Assembly: GCA_030018575.1 (NCBI GenBank)
Contig: JASEIA010000005.1
Location: forward strand, 9,867 to 28,210
Direction: 5' to 3'
DNA length: 18,344 nt
From: Nanobdellota archaeon
GTDB lineage: Archaea; Nanobdellota; Nanobdellia; SCGC-AAA011-G17; GW2011-AR17
The number at the start of each line of letters is the position of its first letter. Position 1 is the stretch's first letter. The position numbers and the translations under genes were made by a program. Positions 5,451-12,257 of the stretch are shown piece after piece. The notes beneath the pieces are model-generated. The model saw only the letters and a program-made list of their open reading frames with translations, was not told the origin of the DNA and made no database searches.

Positions 5451-6179
5451 ATGGGCAAGCGATTATTGCAGCAGAGGATGGGGAAAGGTTCCCTTACTTA
5501 CAGGAGCCCAAGCCACAGGTTCGTGGGCACATTAAAGCACAGGAATTATGATGAAGCTGAAAAAACAGGCATTACAGAAGGCAAGATAGTTGACTTGGTA
5601 AACTGCCCCGGGCATTCAGCGCCATTGGCAAGGGTTGCATACGGGCCAAAAGAAGAAGTTCTTGTTCCGGCGCCTGAAATGGTAAAGGTTGGCGACGAGG
5701 TAAGGTCCGGCGCAGGAGCTCCTGTTGGAACAGGCAACACACTGCCCCTGAAAAATATCCCCGATGGAACACTTGTATATAATATTGAACTGCAGCCAGG
5801 TGATGGCGGCAAACTGGCAAGAACAGCAGGCTCTTTTGCCAGGGTTGTCACAAAGCTAGGAAACAGGGTTGTTGTTGAGCTTCCTTCAAAAAAGCAGAAG
5901 GAATTCCTTGCAGACTGCAGGGCGACAATAGGAATCATTGCAGGAGCTGGCGCAAAGGAAAAGCCGTTCTTGAAGGCAGGAAAGAGATGGCATGCAAAGA
6001 AGGCAAGGGGAAGGAAGTACCCGAGAACAAGCGGAGTTGCCATGAACGCAGTTGACCATCCGTTTGGATGCGGAAGGGGAAGGCATGTCGGAAGGCCCAA
6101 GACTGTCTCAAGAAACGCCCCTGTAGGAAGAAAGGTAGGGCTTATAAGCTCAAGAAGAACAGGAAGGAAGAGGAAGTAA
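5451..6179 (+). CDS. rpl2: Large subunit ribosomal protein L2 (uL2)
   Basis: 242 residues, the normal archaeal length. It is a core 23S rRNA binder needed for subunit joining and peptidyl transfer. MGKRLLQQRMGKGSLTYRSP is the standard archaeal start. RVVTKLGNRVVVELPSKKQ belongs to the SH3-like part, and MNAVDHPFGCGRGRHVGRPKTVSR (198-221) holds the conserved H203 facing the active site; C207 replaces the more usual glycine of the HPFGGG loop. The frame stays open upstream through repeat R4 to 5328; the start at 5451 is fixed by family alignment and by GGAGTGA ten bases before. One base separates it from rps19. Confidence 0.97.
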   Translation: MGKRLLQQRMGKGSLTYRSPSHRFVGTLKHRNYDEAEKTGITEGKIVDLVNCPGHSAPLARVAYGPKEEVLVPAPEMVKVGDEVRSGAGAPVGTGNTLPLKNIPDGTLVYNIELQPGDGGKLARTAGSFARVVTKLGNRVVVELPSKKQKEFLADCRATIGIIAGAGAKEKPFLKAGKRWHAKKARGRKYPRTSGVAMNAVDHPFGCGRGRHVGRPKTVSRNAPVGRKVGLISSRRTGRKRK

Positions 6180-6180
6180 A

Positions 6181-6579
6181 ATGGTAAAGAAAGAATTCAC
6201 TTACAGGGGAAAGACAATTGAAGAGCTTCAGAAGCTTAGCATTGAGGATTTTGCAAAGCTGGTTCCTTCAAGATTAAGAAGGTCACTGCTTCGCGGCTTT
6301 AATGACGCTGAAAAGAAACTGCTTGCAAAAATCAAGAAGTACAAGGCGGGAAAGACAAAGAAGCCCGTAAAGACGCACTGCAGGGAAATGGTCATACTTC
6401 CTGAGATGGTTGGACTGACAATTCACATTCACAAGGGCAAGGAATTTGCGCCAATAACAATAGAGCCTGACATGCTGGGGCATGTTTTGGGCGAATTCAC
6501 AATGAACAGGCAGAAGGTAACGCACTCAGCGCCTGGAATCGGAGCCACAAGGAGCAGCGCGTCAGCGTCGGTGAAGTAA
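6181..6579 (+). CDS. rps19: Small subunit ribosomal protein S19 (uS19)
   Basis: 132 residues, archaeal type with an N-terminal extension (KEFTYRGKTIEELQKLSIEDFAKL) compared with the roughly 90-residue bacterial protein. It lies in the 30S head near S13 and contacts the B1 bridges. The signature is THCREMVILPEMVGLTIHIHKGKEF (65-89), then MLGHVLGEF and THSAPGIGATRSS (114-126). The RLRRSLLRGF segment (31-40) is typical of Archaea and eukaryotes. The ATG follows the L2 stop by one base; rpl22 follows after 2 bases. The C-terminal SASASVK is unremarkable. Confidence 0.96.
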   Translation: MVKKEFTYRGKTIEELQKLSIEDFAKLVPSRLRRSLLRGFNDAEKKLLAKIKKYKAGKTKKPVKTHCREMVILPEMVGLTIHIHKGKEFAPITIEPDMLGHVLGEFTMNRQKVTHSAPGIGATRSSASASVK

Positions 6580-6581
6580 AC

Positions 6582-7220
6582 ATGGTAGATAAATTGACTG
6601 CAACTGCAAAGGGAATGTCGCTTCCTATTTCAAGGAAGCAGGCTGTTGAGGTATGCAGGTTTATCAACAGAAGGGACATTGAAACAGCAAGGAAAAGGCT
6701 CAAGAGGGTTCTTGAGTTCAAGATGGCTGTTCCCTCAACAAAGTTCAAGAGAGACATACCGCACAGGGCTGGAAGCGTAGGGCCTGGAAGATTCCCGATA
6801 AAAGCAGCTGAGATGATACTTGGAGTCTTGGATTCTGCTGTTTCAAACGCAGAAAACAAGGGAATGAAAGCTTCATCGCTGGTTGTTACAAAAGCATCCG
6901 CGTGCAAGGGTCCAACTGCGTGGAGATACGGAAGGCAGTCAAGAAGGCACGCAAAAAGGACTCATGTTGAGATAGTTGTTGAGGAAGGCGAAGCTAAGAA
7001 GAAGGAAGTTAAGCCTGCCGTGAAAGCAGAGAAGCCGCAGGCGGAAGCAAAGCCTGAGCAGAAAGCGAAGTCTTCCGAGCAAAGCGAAGTCGCGCGAGCA
7101 GAGCGAAGTGCGGCTTCGAACGAAAGTGAGAAAGGAAAGCTTGGAGCGCAAGCGACAAAGGCGGACGAAACAAAGGCAGTTAAGGAAGTGCAAAAGGCGC
7201 CTTTTGAGGGGGTAAAATAA
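6582..7220 (+). CDS. rpl22: Large subunit ribosomal protein L22 (uL22) with a long repeat-bearing tail
   Basis: 212 residues, against about 150 in most archaea. Residues 1-132 are normal L22: ISRKQAVEVCRFINRR, KRDIPHRAGSVGPGRFPIKAAEMIL (57-80), and the tunnel hairpin ending GRQSRRHAKRTHVEIVV. Residues 133-212 form a low-complexity Lys/Glu/Ala tail. Within it, residues 164-183 are encoded by a copy of the intergenic hairpin-repeat core (7071-7130), so the repeat inserted in frame and is translated as SSEQSEVARAERSAASNESE. L22 lines the tunnel; the extension would sit at the particle surface. Two bases follow S19 and one base precedes the membrane-protein gene. Confidence 0.96.
   Translation: MVDKLTATAKGMSLPISRKQAVEVCRFINRRDIETARKRLKRVLEFKMAVPSTKFKRDIPHRAGSVGPGRFPIKAAEMILGVLDSAVSNAENKGMKASSLVVTKASACKGPTAWRYGRQSRRHAKRTHVEIVVEEGEAKKKEVKPAVKAEKPQAEAKPEQKAKSSEQSEVARAERSAASNESEKGKLGAQATKADETKAVKEVQKAPFEGVK
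7071..7134 (+). repeat. Hairpin repeat copy R6 inside the rpl22 coding sequence
   Basis: Three tandem variants of the core occur in frame: CCGAGCAAAGCGAAGT, GCGAGCAGAGCGAAGTG and TTCGAACGAAAGTGAGAAA. They show the same CGARC-RAAG-GA-GTG phrase as the intergenic copies (compare GCGAACGAAGTGAGTG at 10255). They encode residues 164-185 of L22. The inter-core hairpins seen in R4 and R5 are absent. Confidence 0.7.
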
Positions 7221-7221
7221 A

Positions 7222-7479
7222 ATGGGATTAGCAAACAAAATCGGAAAAGGCATGACGCTTGTAGGATTGATAGGATGGTTTTATACATCCTGCTTCACAG
7301 TGCCAAAACCTTTGCTTGCCGAGGGAGATAATAAGGCATATAGCTCATACCGCGAGCATCCGGATTATTACTGGCTTCCAGATACATTCATGGGAATAGG
7401 CATTGCAGGGCTTATTATTGAAGGGTCCACATGCGCATATGAGAGAAGGAAGAATAAGAAGGAGAAAAAGAAAGAATGA
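7222..7479 (+). CDS. Small membrane protein of unknown function inserted between L22 and S3
   Basis: 85 residues. Two hydrophobic segments are visible: about 8-29 (KGMTLVGLIGWFYTSCFTVPKP, interrupted by a Cys at 24) and about 54-70 (DTFMGIGIAGLIIEGST). Between them is a polar, Tyr-rich loop (NKAYSSYREHPDYYWLP), and the end is strongly basic (ERRKNKKEKKKE). By the positive-inside rule both ends would be cytoplasmic and the loop outside. I do not recognise the family. It starts one base after the L22 stop, and its TGA overlaps the S3 ATG (ATGA), so it is translationally locked into the ribosomal operon. No gene is expected here in the standard archaeal order. Base composition resembles its neighbours. 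Confidence 0.75.
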   Translation: MGLANKIGKGMTLVGLIGWFYTSCFTVPKPLLAEGDNKAYSSYREHPDYYWLPDTFMGIGIAGLIIEGSTCAYERRKNKKEKKKE

Positions 7480-8288
7480 TTGAGAGAAAATTCGTTGCAG
7501 AGAAGATGAAGGAGCTTGAAGTGGAGGAATACATTGCTCAGGAGATTGGAAAGGACAAGTACAGCTATCTGCAGATAAAGAGAACACCTCTCGGAGAGAA
7601 AATCACAATCTACACTTCAAAGCCCGGATTCATTGTAGGCAAGAAAGGGGAAACAATCAAGAAGATGACTCATGTCCTGAAGAGCAAGTTCAAGATGGAA
7701 AACCCGCAGGTTGAGGTTGCCGAGTTTGACAATCCTGATTTGGATGCAAAGTCAGTTGCTGACTATGTTGCGGGCTCGCTTGAAAGGTTCGGAGCAAACA
7801 GGTTCAAGTCAATCGGATACAGGTGCCTGCAGAGGATAATGGATTCAGGAGCTCTTGGCGCTGAAATCAGGATTAGCGGAAGGGGAGTTCCGAGCAGCAG
7901 GGCAAAGTCTTGGAGATTTTACGCAGGCTATCTTAAGAAGTCAGGAGACATAGCTGTTTCGCAAGTGCTTAAGGCAATCACTTCAGCAAACCTGAAGTCA
8001 GGAAGCGTAGGGATAAAGGTAAGCATCATGCCGAAAGATGTTGTGCTGCCTGACAGGATTATATTCACAACAGCGGCTGAAAAAGCCGGGGAGAAAAAGG
8101 AAGAAGCTCCCAAGGAAGAGAAAGCAGAGGATGCAAAAGCAGGGGAAGCTGTTGAGACATTGAAAGAAGAGGCAAAGAAGGAAAAGAAGAGCAAGCATAA
8201 GAAGAAGGAAGGCGAAAAGAAAAAGCAGGAGAAAAAAGAAAAGCTAAAGAAAGAGGAAAAAGAAGAAGAAAAGAAGGAATCACAATGA
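7476..8288 (+). CDS. rps3: Small subunit ribosomal protein S3 (uS3)
   Basis: 270 residues. It lies at the mRNA entry channel of the 30S head. The type II KH domain carries SKPGFIVGKKGETIKKM with the GxxG loop at G55-K-K-G58; the C-terminal S3 domain follows (GALGAEIRISGRGVPSSRAKSWRFYAGYLKKSG, 125-156). After residue 198 comes a 72-residue charged tail of Lys and Glu (for example EKKKQEKKEKLKKEEKEEE), longer than in most archaeal S3 proteins and probably disordered. It overlaps the membrane-protein gene by 4 bases upstream and L29 by 4 bases downstream. Confidence 0.96.
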   Translation: MIERKFVAEKMKELEVEEYIAQEIGKDKYSYLQIKRTPLGEKITIYTSKPGFIVGKKGETIKKMTHVLKSKFKMENPQVEVAEFDNPDLDAKSVADYVAGSLERFGANRFKSIGYRCLQRIMDSGALGAEIRISGRGVPSSRAKSWRFYAGYLKKSGDIAVSQVLKAITSANLKSGSVGIKVSIMPKDVVLPDRIIFTTAAEKAGEKKEEAPKEEKAEDAKAGEAVETLKEEAKKEKKSKHKKKEGEKKKQEKKEKLKKEEKEEEKKESQ

Positions 8289-8554
8289 CCAAGAAAGCCA
8301 AGGCAATAAGGGGAATGGGGAAGGGGCAGATGCTTGAGAAGATGGTTGAGCTTAAAAAAGAGCTCCTGAAGATGAATTCCCAGATTGCGGTCGGCACCTC
8401 GCCTGAAAGCCCTGGAAGGGTAAAGCAGATAAAGAAGGAAATCGCAAGAATACTCACTATTATGAGCGAGCCTTTGAAACAAAAGGCAGCAGTGGCTCCG
8501 CAAGGGGCTGCTGGGAAAGCAGTAAAGCGCACGGAGGCTGGAAAAACTAAATGA
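8285..8554 (+). CDS. rpl29: Large subunit ribosomal protein L29 (uL29)
   Basis: 89 residues. A small two-helix protein at the tunnel exit next to L23. The archaeal pattern is visible: KAKAIRGMGKGQMLEKMVELKKELLKMNSQIAVGTSPESPGRVKQIKKEIARILTIMSE, with the L-x-x-[LM]-K-x-E-L-x-K helix and P-x-x-x-R-x-I-K-K-x-I-A-R-I-L-T. Residues 63-89 are a short Ala/Lys tail. ATGA overlaps on both sides couple it to S3 and aIF1. Confidence 0.93.
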   Translation: MTKKAKAIRGMGKGQMLEKMVELKKELLKMNSQIAVGTSPESPGRVKQIKKEIARILTIMSEPLKQKAAVAPQGAAGKAVKRTEAGKTK

Positions 8555-8862
8555 GCGAAGTCTGCTCAAAGTGCGGGTTGCCCAAAGATCTTTGCGTTTG
8601 TGAGACAATCGCCAAGGAGGAGCAGAAGATAGCGGTCAGGCTTATCAAGAAAAAGTTTGGCAAGCTGTCAACCCTTGTCGAGGGCATAAACGACAAGAAC
8701 ATCAACGTGAAAGACCTCCTGAAGGAGCTCAAGTCCAAGCTCGCTTGCGGCGGGACAATGAAGGGCGGAGTGATAGAGCTTCAGGGGAACCACCTCACAA
8801 AAGTCAGGCAAAGCCTGGTCGAGTTTGGGTTTCCTGCATCAACAATCAAGGTGCAGGGTTGA
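8551..8862 (+). CDS. sui1: Translation initiation factor aIF1 (SUI1 family)
   Basis: 103 residues. It binds the 30S P site region and enforces correct start-codon selection. The N-terminal zinc-binding segment has C5-x2-C8 and C15-x-C17, as in many archaeal SUI1 proteins. The SUI1 fold follows: KIAVRLIKKKFGKLSTLVEGI, then LACGGTMKGGVIELQGNHLTKVRQSLVEFGFP, with the conserved C-G-G/G-[GT] and I-x-x-Q-G-[ND]-H blocks. It overlaps L29 by 4 bases, and its TGA shares a base with the start of the RNase P gene (TGATG). Its place between L29 and Rnp1 is the archaeal standard. Confidence 0.95.
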   Translation: MSEVCSKCGLPKDLCVCETIAKEEQKIAVRLIKKKFGKLSTLVEGINDKNINVKDLLKELKSKLACGGTMKGGVIELQGNHLTKVRQSLVEFGFPASTIKVQG

Positions 8863-9113
8863 TGAATGACGTCATCAGGCACGAGCTCATAGGGCTTGAA
8901 ATTGAGGTTACCGCCTCAAAAAACAAGAGCCTTGTGGGAATCAAGGGAAAGGTTGTGGACGAGACGAAAAACACGCTCAAGGTCATGGCAGGCAGCCGTG
9001 TGCTGACTATCATGAAAAATGCGATAATGTTCAAGGCGAATATCGGCGGAAAAGCCGTCGAGATTGACGGGAACTGCATCATGGGCAGGCCCGAAGACAG
9101 GATAAAAAAATGA
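8862..9113 (+). CDS. rnp1: Ribonuclease P protein component 1 (Rpp29/POP4)
   Basis: 83 residues from the ATG at 8862; the frame is open further upstream, but those codons overlap aIF1 and do not fit the family. It is a small Sm-like barrel that, with Rpp21, binds the specificity region of RNase P RNA for tRNA 5' maturation. HELIGLEIEVTASKNKSLVGIKGKVVDETKNTLKV contains the family hallmark G-x-V-V-D-E-T-x-N-T-L, followed by IMKNAIMFKANIGGKAVEIDGNCIMGRPEDRIKK with the G-R-P-E-D-R end. Short but complete. It overlaps S17 by 4 bases. Confidence 0.94.
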   Translation: MNDVIRHELIGLEIEVTASKNKSLVGIKGKVVDETKNTLKVMAGSRVLTIMKNAIMFKANIGGKAVEIDGNCIMGRPEDRIKK

Positions 9114-9460
9114 AAACGGAAAAACAAAAAACAAGAAAACTTGGAATTGAAGTGAAGGCGCCTGCTGCAGTATGCACTGACAGGCACTGCCCGTTCCACG
9201 GAACATTAGGGCTTCACGGAAGGACATTCACAGGAAAGATTGTAACTACTGATTACAACAGGACTGCAAGCATTATGTGGGACAGGAGCGTTTACCTGCC
9301 TAAGTATGAAAGATACGAGCTTAGGAGAAGCAAGGTAAAAGCACACAACCCTGACTGCATCGGCGCAAAAGTAGGCGACATGGTAAGGATAATGGAGTGC
9401 AGGCCCATTAGCAAGACAAAAAGCTTCGTGGTAATAGAGAAGCTGGAGACAAAAGAATGA
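9110..9460 (+). CDS. rps17: Small subunit ribosomal protein S17 (uS17)
   Basis: 116 residues, archaeal type. It is a primary 16S rRNA binder in the 30S body. CTDRHCPFHGTL (22-33) is the archaeal N-terminal motif; GRTFTGKIVTTDYNRTASIMWDRSVYLPKYERYELRRSKVKAHNP forms the OB fold, and VGDMVRIMECRPISKTKSFVVIE (88-110) is the S17 signature. It starts within the last codons of rnp1 (ATGA) and overlaps L14 by 4 bases. Confidence 0.96.
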   Translation: MKTEKQKTRKLGIEVKAPAAVCTDRHCPFHGTLGLHGRTFTGKIVTTDYNRTASIMWDRSVYLPKYERYELRRSKVKAHNPDCIGAKVGDMVRIMECRPISKTKSFVVIEKLETKE

Positions 9461-9858
9461 AAGCAGTTCCGGCGTATGTAACAAGGTCTTTGCCTCTTGG
9501 CGCAAGGATTAAAACCTGCGACAACTCAGGCGCAAAAATCTTACATCTCATAAATGTAAGGACAATCAAGACAACCAGAAGAAGGGTTCAGTCAGCAGGA
9601 GTAGGCGACTTGATAATGGCGTCTGTTTTGAAGGGAAAGCCTGAAATGAGAAAGCAGGTTGTGTTTGGAATAATCGTGAGGCAGAAGAAGGAATACAGAA
9701 GGCCGAACGGCCATAGAGTAAAGTTCGAGGACAATGCTGCAATCGTGCTTAAGGATGTCAAGGGAAACCCCAAGGGTACAATGTTCAAGGGGCCAATTGC
9801 CAAGGAAGTTGCAGACAGATGGCCTTTAGTGGCAAAGGTCGCGAGCGTGGTGTTATAA
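9457..9858 (+). CDS. rpl14: Large subunit ribosomal protein L14 (uL14)
   Basis: 133 residues, the normal archaeal size. It lies on the subunit interface, where it makes bridge B8, and is also where aIF6 binds. The sequence shows LGARIKTCDNSGAKILHLINV (14-34), VGDLIMASVLKGKPEMRKQVVFGIIVRQKKEYRRPNG and VKFEDNAAIVLKDVKGNPKGTMFKGPIAKEVADRWP, with the conserved D-N-x-A-x-[IV]-[IL] and G-x-x-x-x-G-P-[IV]-x-[KR]-E blocks. It overlaps rps17 by 4 bases and is one base from rpl24. Confidence 0.97.
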   Translation: MKAVPAYVTRSLPLGARIKTCDNSGAKILHLINVRTIKTTRRRVQSAGVGDLIMASVLKGKPEMRKQVVFGIIVRQKKEYRRPNGHRVKFEDNAAIVLKDVKGNPKGTMFKGPIAKEVADRWPLVAKVASVVL

Positions 9859-9859
9859 A

Positions 9860-10246
9860 ATGGCAGAAAAATGGAGCAATAAGTGGAAAGGCAGCAAGAG
9901 GCCGAGAAAGCAGAGGAATTATGCTTACCAGGCCCCTTTGCATATAAAGCAGAAATTTGTTTCAGCGCACCTCTCAAAAGAGCTAAGGAAAAAGCACGGA
10001 AAGAGAAGCATAGGAATAAGGAAGGGCGACAGGATAAAAGTCTTGAGAGGGCAGTTCAAGGGAAAGACAGGAGCTGTCTCAATGGTTAATATAAAGGAAT
10101 CAAAGGTTGCTGTTGAAGGCATAGATAACATAAGAAAGGACGGAACCAAGACACCTTACATGTTTGTGCCTTCAAACCTGATGATTACAGAGATTATGCT
10201 TGAGGACAAGCAGAGAAAAGCAATGCTGGAAAGGAAGGGAAAGTAA
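9860..10246 (+). CDS. rpl24: Large subunit ribosomal protein L24 (uL24)
   Basis: 128 residues. It initiates 50S assembly and sits by the tunnel exit. The archaeal N-terminal part (SKRPRKQRNYAYQAPLHIKQKFVSAHLSKELRKKHGKRS, 12-50) precedes a KOW motif: IRKGDRIKVLRGQFKGKTGAV (53-73), then VAVEGIDNIRKDGTKTPYMFVPSNLMI. The C-terminal helix is short (LEDKQRKAMLERKGK). One base after L14. One base after its TAA begins the mini-ORF of repeat R5. Confidence 0.96.
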   Translation: MAEKWSNKWKGSKRPRKQRNYAYQAPLHIKQKFVSAHLSKELRKKHGKRSIGIRKGDRIKVLRGQFKGKTGAVSMVNIKESKVAVEGIDNIRKDGTKTPYMFVPSNLMITEIMLEDKQRKAMLERKGK

Positions 10247-10402
10247 TATGGTATGCGAACGAAGTGAGTGTACCCTCGATGGTGCTCGAAAATCCGAGAT
10301 TTTCGGCACGGTAGAAAGCCCGAGGCTTTCTGCGCACCGAAAACGTGCGACGTTTTCGATTGCCCCGAAACAAAGTTTCGATGGGAACGGAGTGGACTGA
10401 GA
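10247..10402 (+). repeat. Hairpin repeat copy R5 between L24 and S4e, with 113 bases identical to R4
   Basis: It has the same four hairpins and linkers as R4; 10282-10394 equals 5330-5442 base for base. Before that block it carries GCGAACGAAGTGAGTG plus about 12 extra bases (TACCCTCGATGG). The 3' core here reads GGAGTGGACTGAGA (one A to G change). ATG 10248, one base after the L24 stop, opens a 50-codon frame (M-V-C-E-R-S-E-C first, N-G-V-D last) that ends at TGA 10398-10400, 2 bases before the S4e ATG. The alternative frame is open too and runs into rps4e. Confidence 0.9.
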
Positions 10403-11104
10403 ATGGCTAAAAGACACTTGAAAAGAATGAACGCGCCAAAAACATGGCCGATTGCAAGAAAAGGAATAAAGTGGATAGTAAGGCCGCAGAGCGGGCACCT
10501 TCTCCAGCACAGCATGCCTCTTGCAATAATGCTCAGGGAAATGCTCAAGCTTGCAAGAACTGCAAAAGAATCAAGGACAATACTCAACCAGAAGCTTGTT
10601 AACGTAAACGGAAAGCCTAGAAAAGACCCGAAGTGCGGGGTTGGATTGATGGATGTCATTGAAGTGCCTTCATTGAAGCTCGGGTTCAGAGTTTTGCTTA
10701 ATAAGCAGGGAAAGCTGGCATTGCACTTGATTGACGAGAAAGAAGCTGCGCTGATTCCAAGGAAGATAACAGGAAAAAGGCTTTTGAAAGGAAATAAAAT
10801 GCAGTTCTCGTTTTCAGACGGATATTCATTCGTGTCAGATTCAAAGGACTACAAGGTTGGGGACACTGTTGTGTTTGATGGCGGCAAAGCAAAGGAGCAC
10901 CTGAAGTTTGAGAAAGGAGCTGTTGTTTACCTTGTGTCAGGAAAGCAGATTGCAATGCACGGAAAGGTTGAGGAAGTAAAGTCATTTGCAGGCGCGCAGC
11001 CTGACAATCTCATACTGAACATTGGCGGGAAATCTTATGAAACAAGAAAGGAGCATGCAATGGTAATAGGCAGGGAAAAGCCTGTTGTGTCATTGATTGA
11101 TTAA
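10403..11104 (+). CDS. rps4e: Small subunit ribosomal protein S4e (eS4)
   Basis: 233 residues, a protein found only in Archaea and eukaryotes. It binds 16S rRNA in the 30S body. KRHLKRMNAPKTWPIARKGIKWIVRPQSGHLLQHSMPLAIMLRE (3-46) is the family start. An S4-like RNA-binding part follows (AKESRTILNQKLVNVNGKPRKDPKCGVGLMDVIEVP, with the V-N-G-K-x-R-x-D core), then the central S4e domain and a C-terminal KOW-like part. The frame continues upstream through the repeat to 10268; the ATG at 10403 fits family alignment and lies ten bases after GGAGTGG. One base separates it from rpl5. Confidence 0.96.
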   Translation: MAKRHLKRMNAPKTWPIARKGIKWIVRPQSGHLLQHSMPLAIMLREMLKLARTAKESRTILNQKLVNVNGKPRKDPKCGVGLMDVIEVPSLKLGFRVLLNKQGKLALHLIDEKEAALIPRKITGKRLLKGNKMQFSFSDGYSFVSDSKDYKVGDTVVFDGGKAKEHLKFEKGAVVYLVSGKQIAMHGKVEEVKSFAGAQPDNLILNIGGKSYETRKEHAMVIGREKPVVSLID

Positions 11105-11105
11105 G

Positions 11106-11621
11106 ATGAATCCGATGAAAGAAATAAAAGTTGAAAAAATAACCTTGAACATTGGCGTTGGAAAGCCAGGCCCCCAGCTTGATAAAGCTGTGAAGCTGCT
11201 TGAGCTTATCGCGGGAAGAAAGCCTGCCGAGGCAAAAACGCAAAAGAGAATCCCGACATGGGCCCTGAGGCCTGGCCTGTCAATAGGCGCAATGGTCACC
11301 TTGAGGGGAAAGGAAGCGGAAGAGCTGCTCAAGAGATTGTTCCATGCAATTGACAACAGGATGCACTCATACAAGATTGGCAAGGACGGGAACTTTGCAT
11401 TCGGAATAAAGGAATACATTGACATTCCCGGAATAAAATACAACATGGACATAGGAATGTTAGGGCTTGAAGTCGCTGTAACACTAAAGAGGGCGGGATT
11501 CAGGGTAAAGAGAAGGAAGATAAAGCCGAGAAAGCTCCCGAACAGGCACAGGATTCACAAGGACGAGACAAAGGCGTATTTACAGGAAAAATATGGAATA
11601 AAATTCGACGAGGAGAAGTAA
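11106..11621 (+). CDS. rpl5: Large subunit ribosomal protein L5 (uL5)
   Basis: 171 residues from the ATG at 11106, one base after the S4e stop; a TTG at 11097 would overlap S4e, and the archaeal consensus N-P-M-[KR]-E-I matches MNPMKEIKVEKITLNIGVG exactly. It binds 5S rRNA in the central protuberance and contacts the P-site tRNA. TQKRIPTWALRPGLSIGAMVTLRG (45-68) is the L5 signature region; FAFGIKEYIDIPGIKYNMDIGMLGLEVAVTLKRAGFRVKRRK is the C-terminal domain. Next comes rps14 after 4 bases. Confidence 0.96.
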   Translation: MNPMKEIKVEKITLNIGVGKPGPQLDKAVKLLELIAGRKPAEAKTQKRIPTWALRPGLSIGAMVTLRGKEAEELLKRLFHAIDNRMHSYKIGKDGNFAFGIKEYIDIPGIKYNMDIGMLGLEVAVTLKRAGFRVKRRKIKPRKLPNRHRIHKDETKAYLQEKYGIKFDEEK

Positions 11622-11625
11622 AAAA

Positions 11626-11856
11626 ATGACAGCAGGAAGCCACACAAAAATGCTTAAGCAGCTTTCAGCAAAGCCTGCAAAGCTTAAGAAATATGAAAAG
11701 TTCAATGTCCCGAAGAAAAGGACAACTGGAGTTAATCTCAGGCCGTGCAAGATTTGCGGAAGAATCGGCGGGCACATACAGGCATATGGCTTGCACCTTT
11801 GCAGGCAATGCTTCAGGGAAAAGGCAAAATCATTGGGGTTCAAGAAATACAGGTAG
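11626..11856 (+). CDS. rps14: Small subunit ribosomal protein S14 (uS14), zinc type
   Basis: 76 residues, longer than the usual archaeal 50-56 because of about 20 extra N-terminal residues (MTAGSHTKMLKQLSAKPAKL). The zinc ribbon is complete: C41-x2-C44 and C59-x2-C62 in RPCKICGRIGGHIQAYGLHLCRQCFRE, ending LGFKKYR as in the family. It binds the 3' major domain of 16S rRNA in the head. GAGGAG lies 11 bases before the ATG at 11626 and supports the long form; an ATG at 11650 would give a shorter protein. rps8 follows after 8 bases. Confidence 0.95.
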   Translation: MTAGSHTKMLKQLSAKPAKLKKYEKFNVPKKRTTGVNLRPCKICGRIGGHIQAYGLHLCRQCFREKAKSLGFKKYR

Positions 11857-11864
11857 GTACAAAA

Positions 11865-12257
11865 ATGAGCATGAACGACACACTCGCAGCGGCAATGTCA
11901 AACATGATGAATGCCGAGAAAACAGCAAAGCCATCCTGCTTTGCAGCGCCAATATCAAAAATGCTGACAAAGGTGCTTGACATTATGCAGGAGAAAGGCT
12001 ACATTGCAGGATATGAAGTTGCTGAGAAGGGAAGGGGCGGAAAATACAAGATTAACCTTAACGGCTCAATAAACAAGTGCGGCGTTGTAAAGCCCAGGTT
12101 CTCAGTCATAAAGGCAGAGTTTGAAAAGTTTGAGAAGAGATACCTTCCTGCCAAGGACTTTGGCTTCATAATCATATCAACAACAAAAGGGCTCATGACT
12201 CTTGAAGATGCAAGGGAGAAAGGGCTTGGAGGAAGGCTGATTGCCTTTGTATACTGA
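11865..12257 (+). CDS. rps8: Small subunit ribosomal protein S8 (uS8)
   Basis: 130 residues from the ATG at 11865, exactly the archaeal length; the frame extends upstream through rps14 but that part does not fit. It is a primary binder of 16S rRNA helix 21 and an autoregulator of the spc operon in bacteria. NDTLAAAMSNMMNAEKTAK is the archaeal start; MQEKGYIAGYEVAEKGRGGKYKINLNGSINKCGVVKPRFSV and FGFIIISTTKGLMTLEDAREKGLGGRLIAFVY carry the S-T-x-x-G-[LI]-[ML]-x-x-x-x-A signature. Its TGA shares a base with the L6 start. Confidence 0.96.
   Translation: MSMNDTLAAAMSNMMNAEKTAKPSCFAAPISKMLTKVLDIMQEKGYIAGYEVAEKGRGGKYKINLNGSINKCGVVKPRFSVIKAEFEKFEKRYLPAKDFGFIIISTTKGLMTLEDAREKGLGGRLIAFVY

Noticed and set aside
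5546..6100. 184-codon antisense frame in rpl2, and the 226-codon antisense frame 7928-8608 in rps3/rpl29
   Set aside because: Both are mirror frames of biased codon use in clear ribosomal genes; the products are Ser/Phe/Leu-rich without any recognisable domain.
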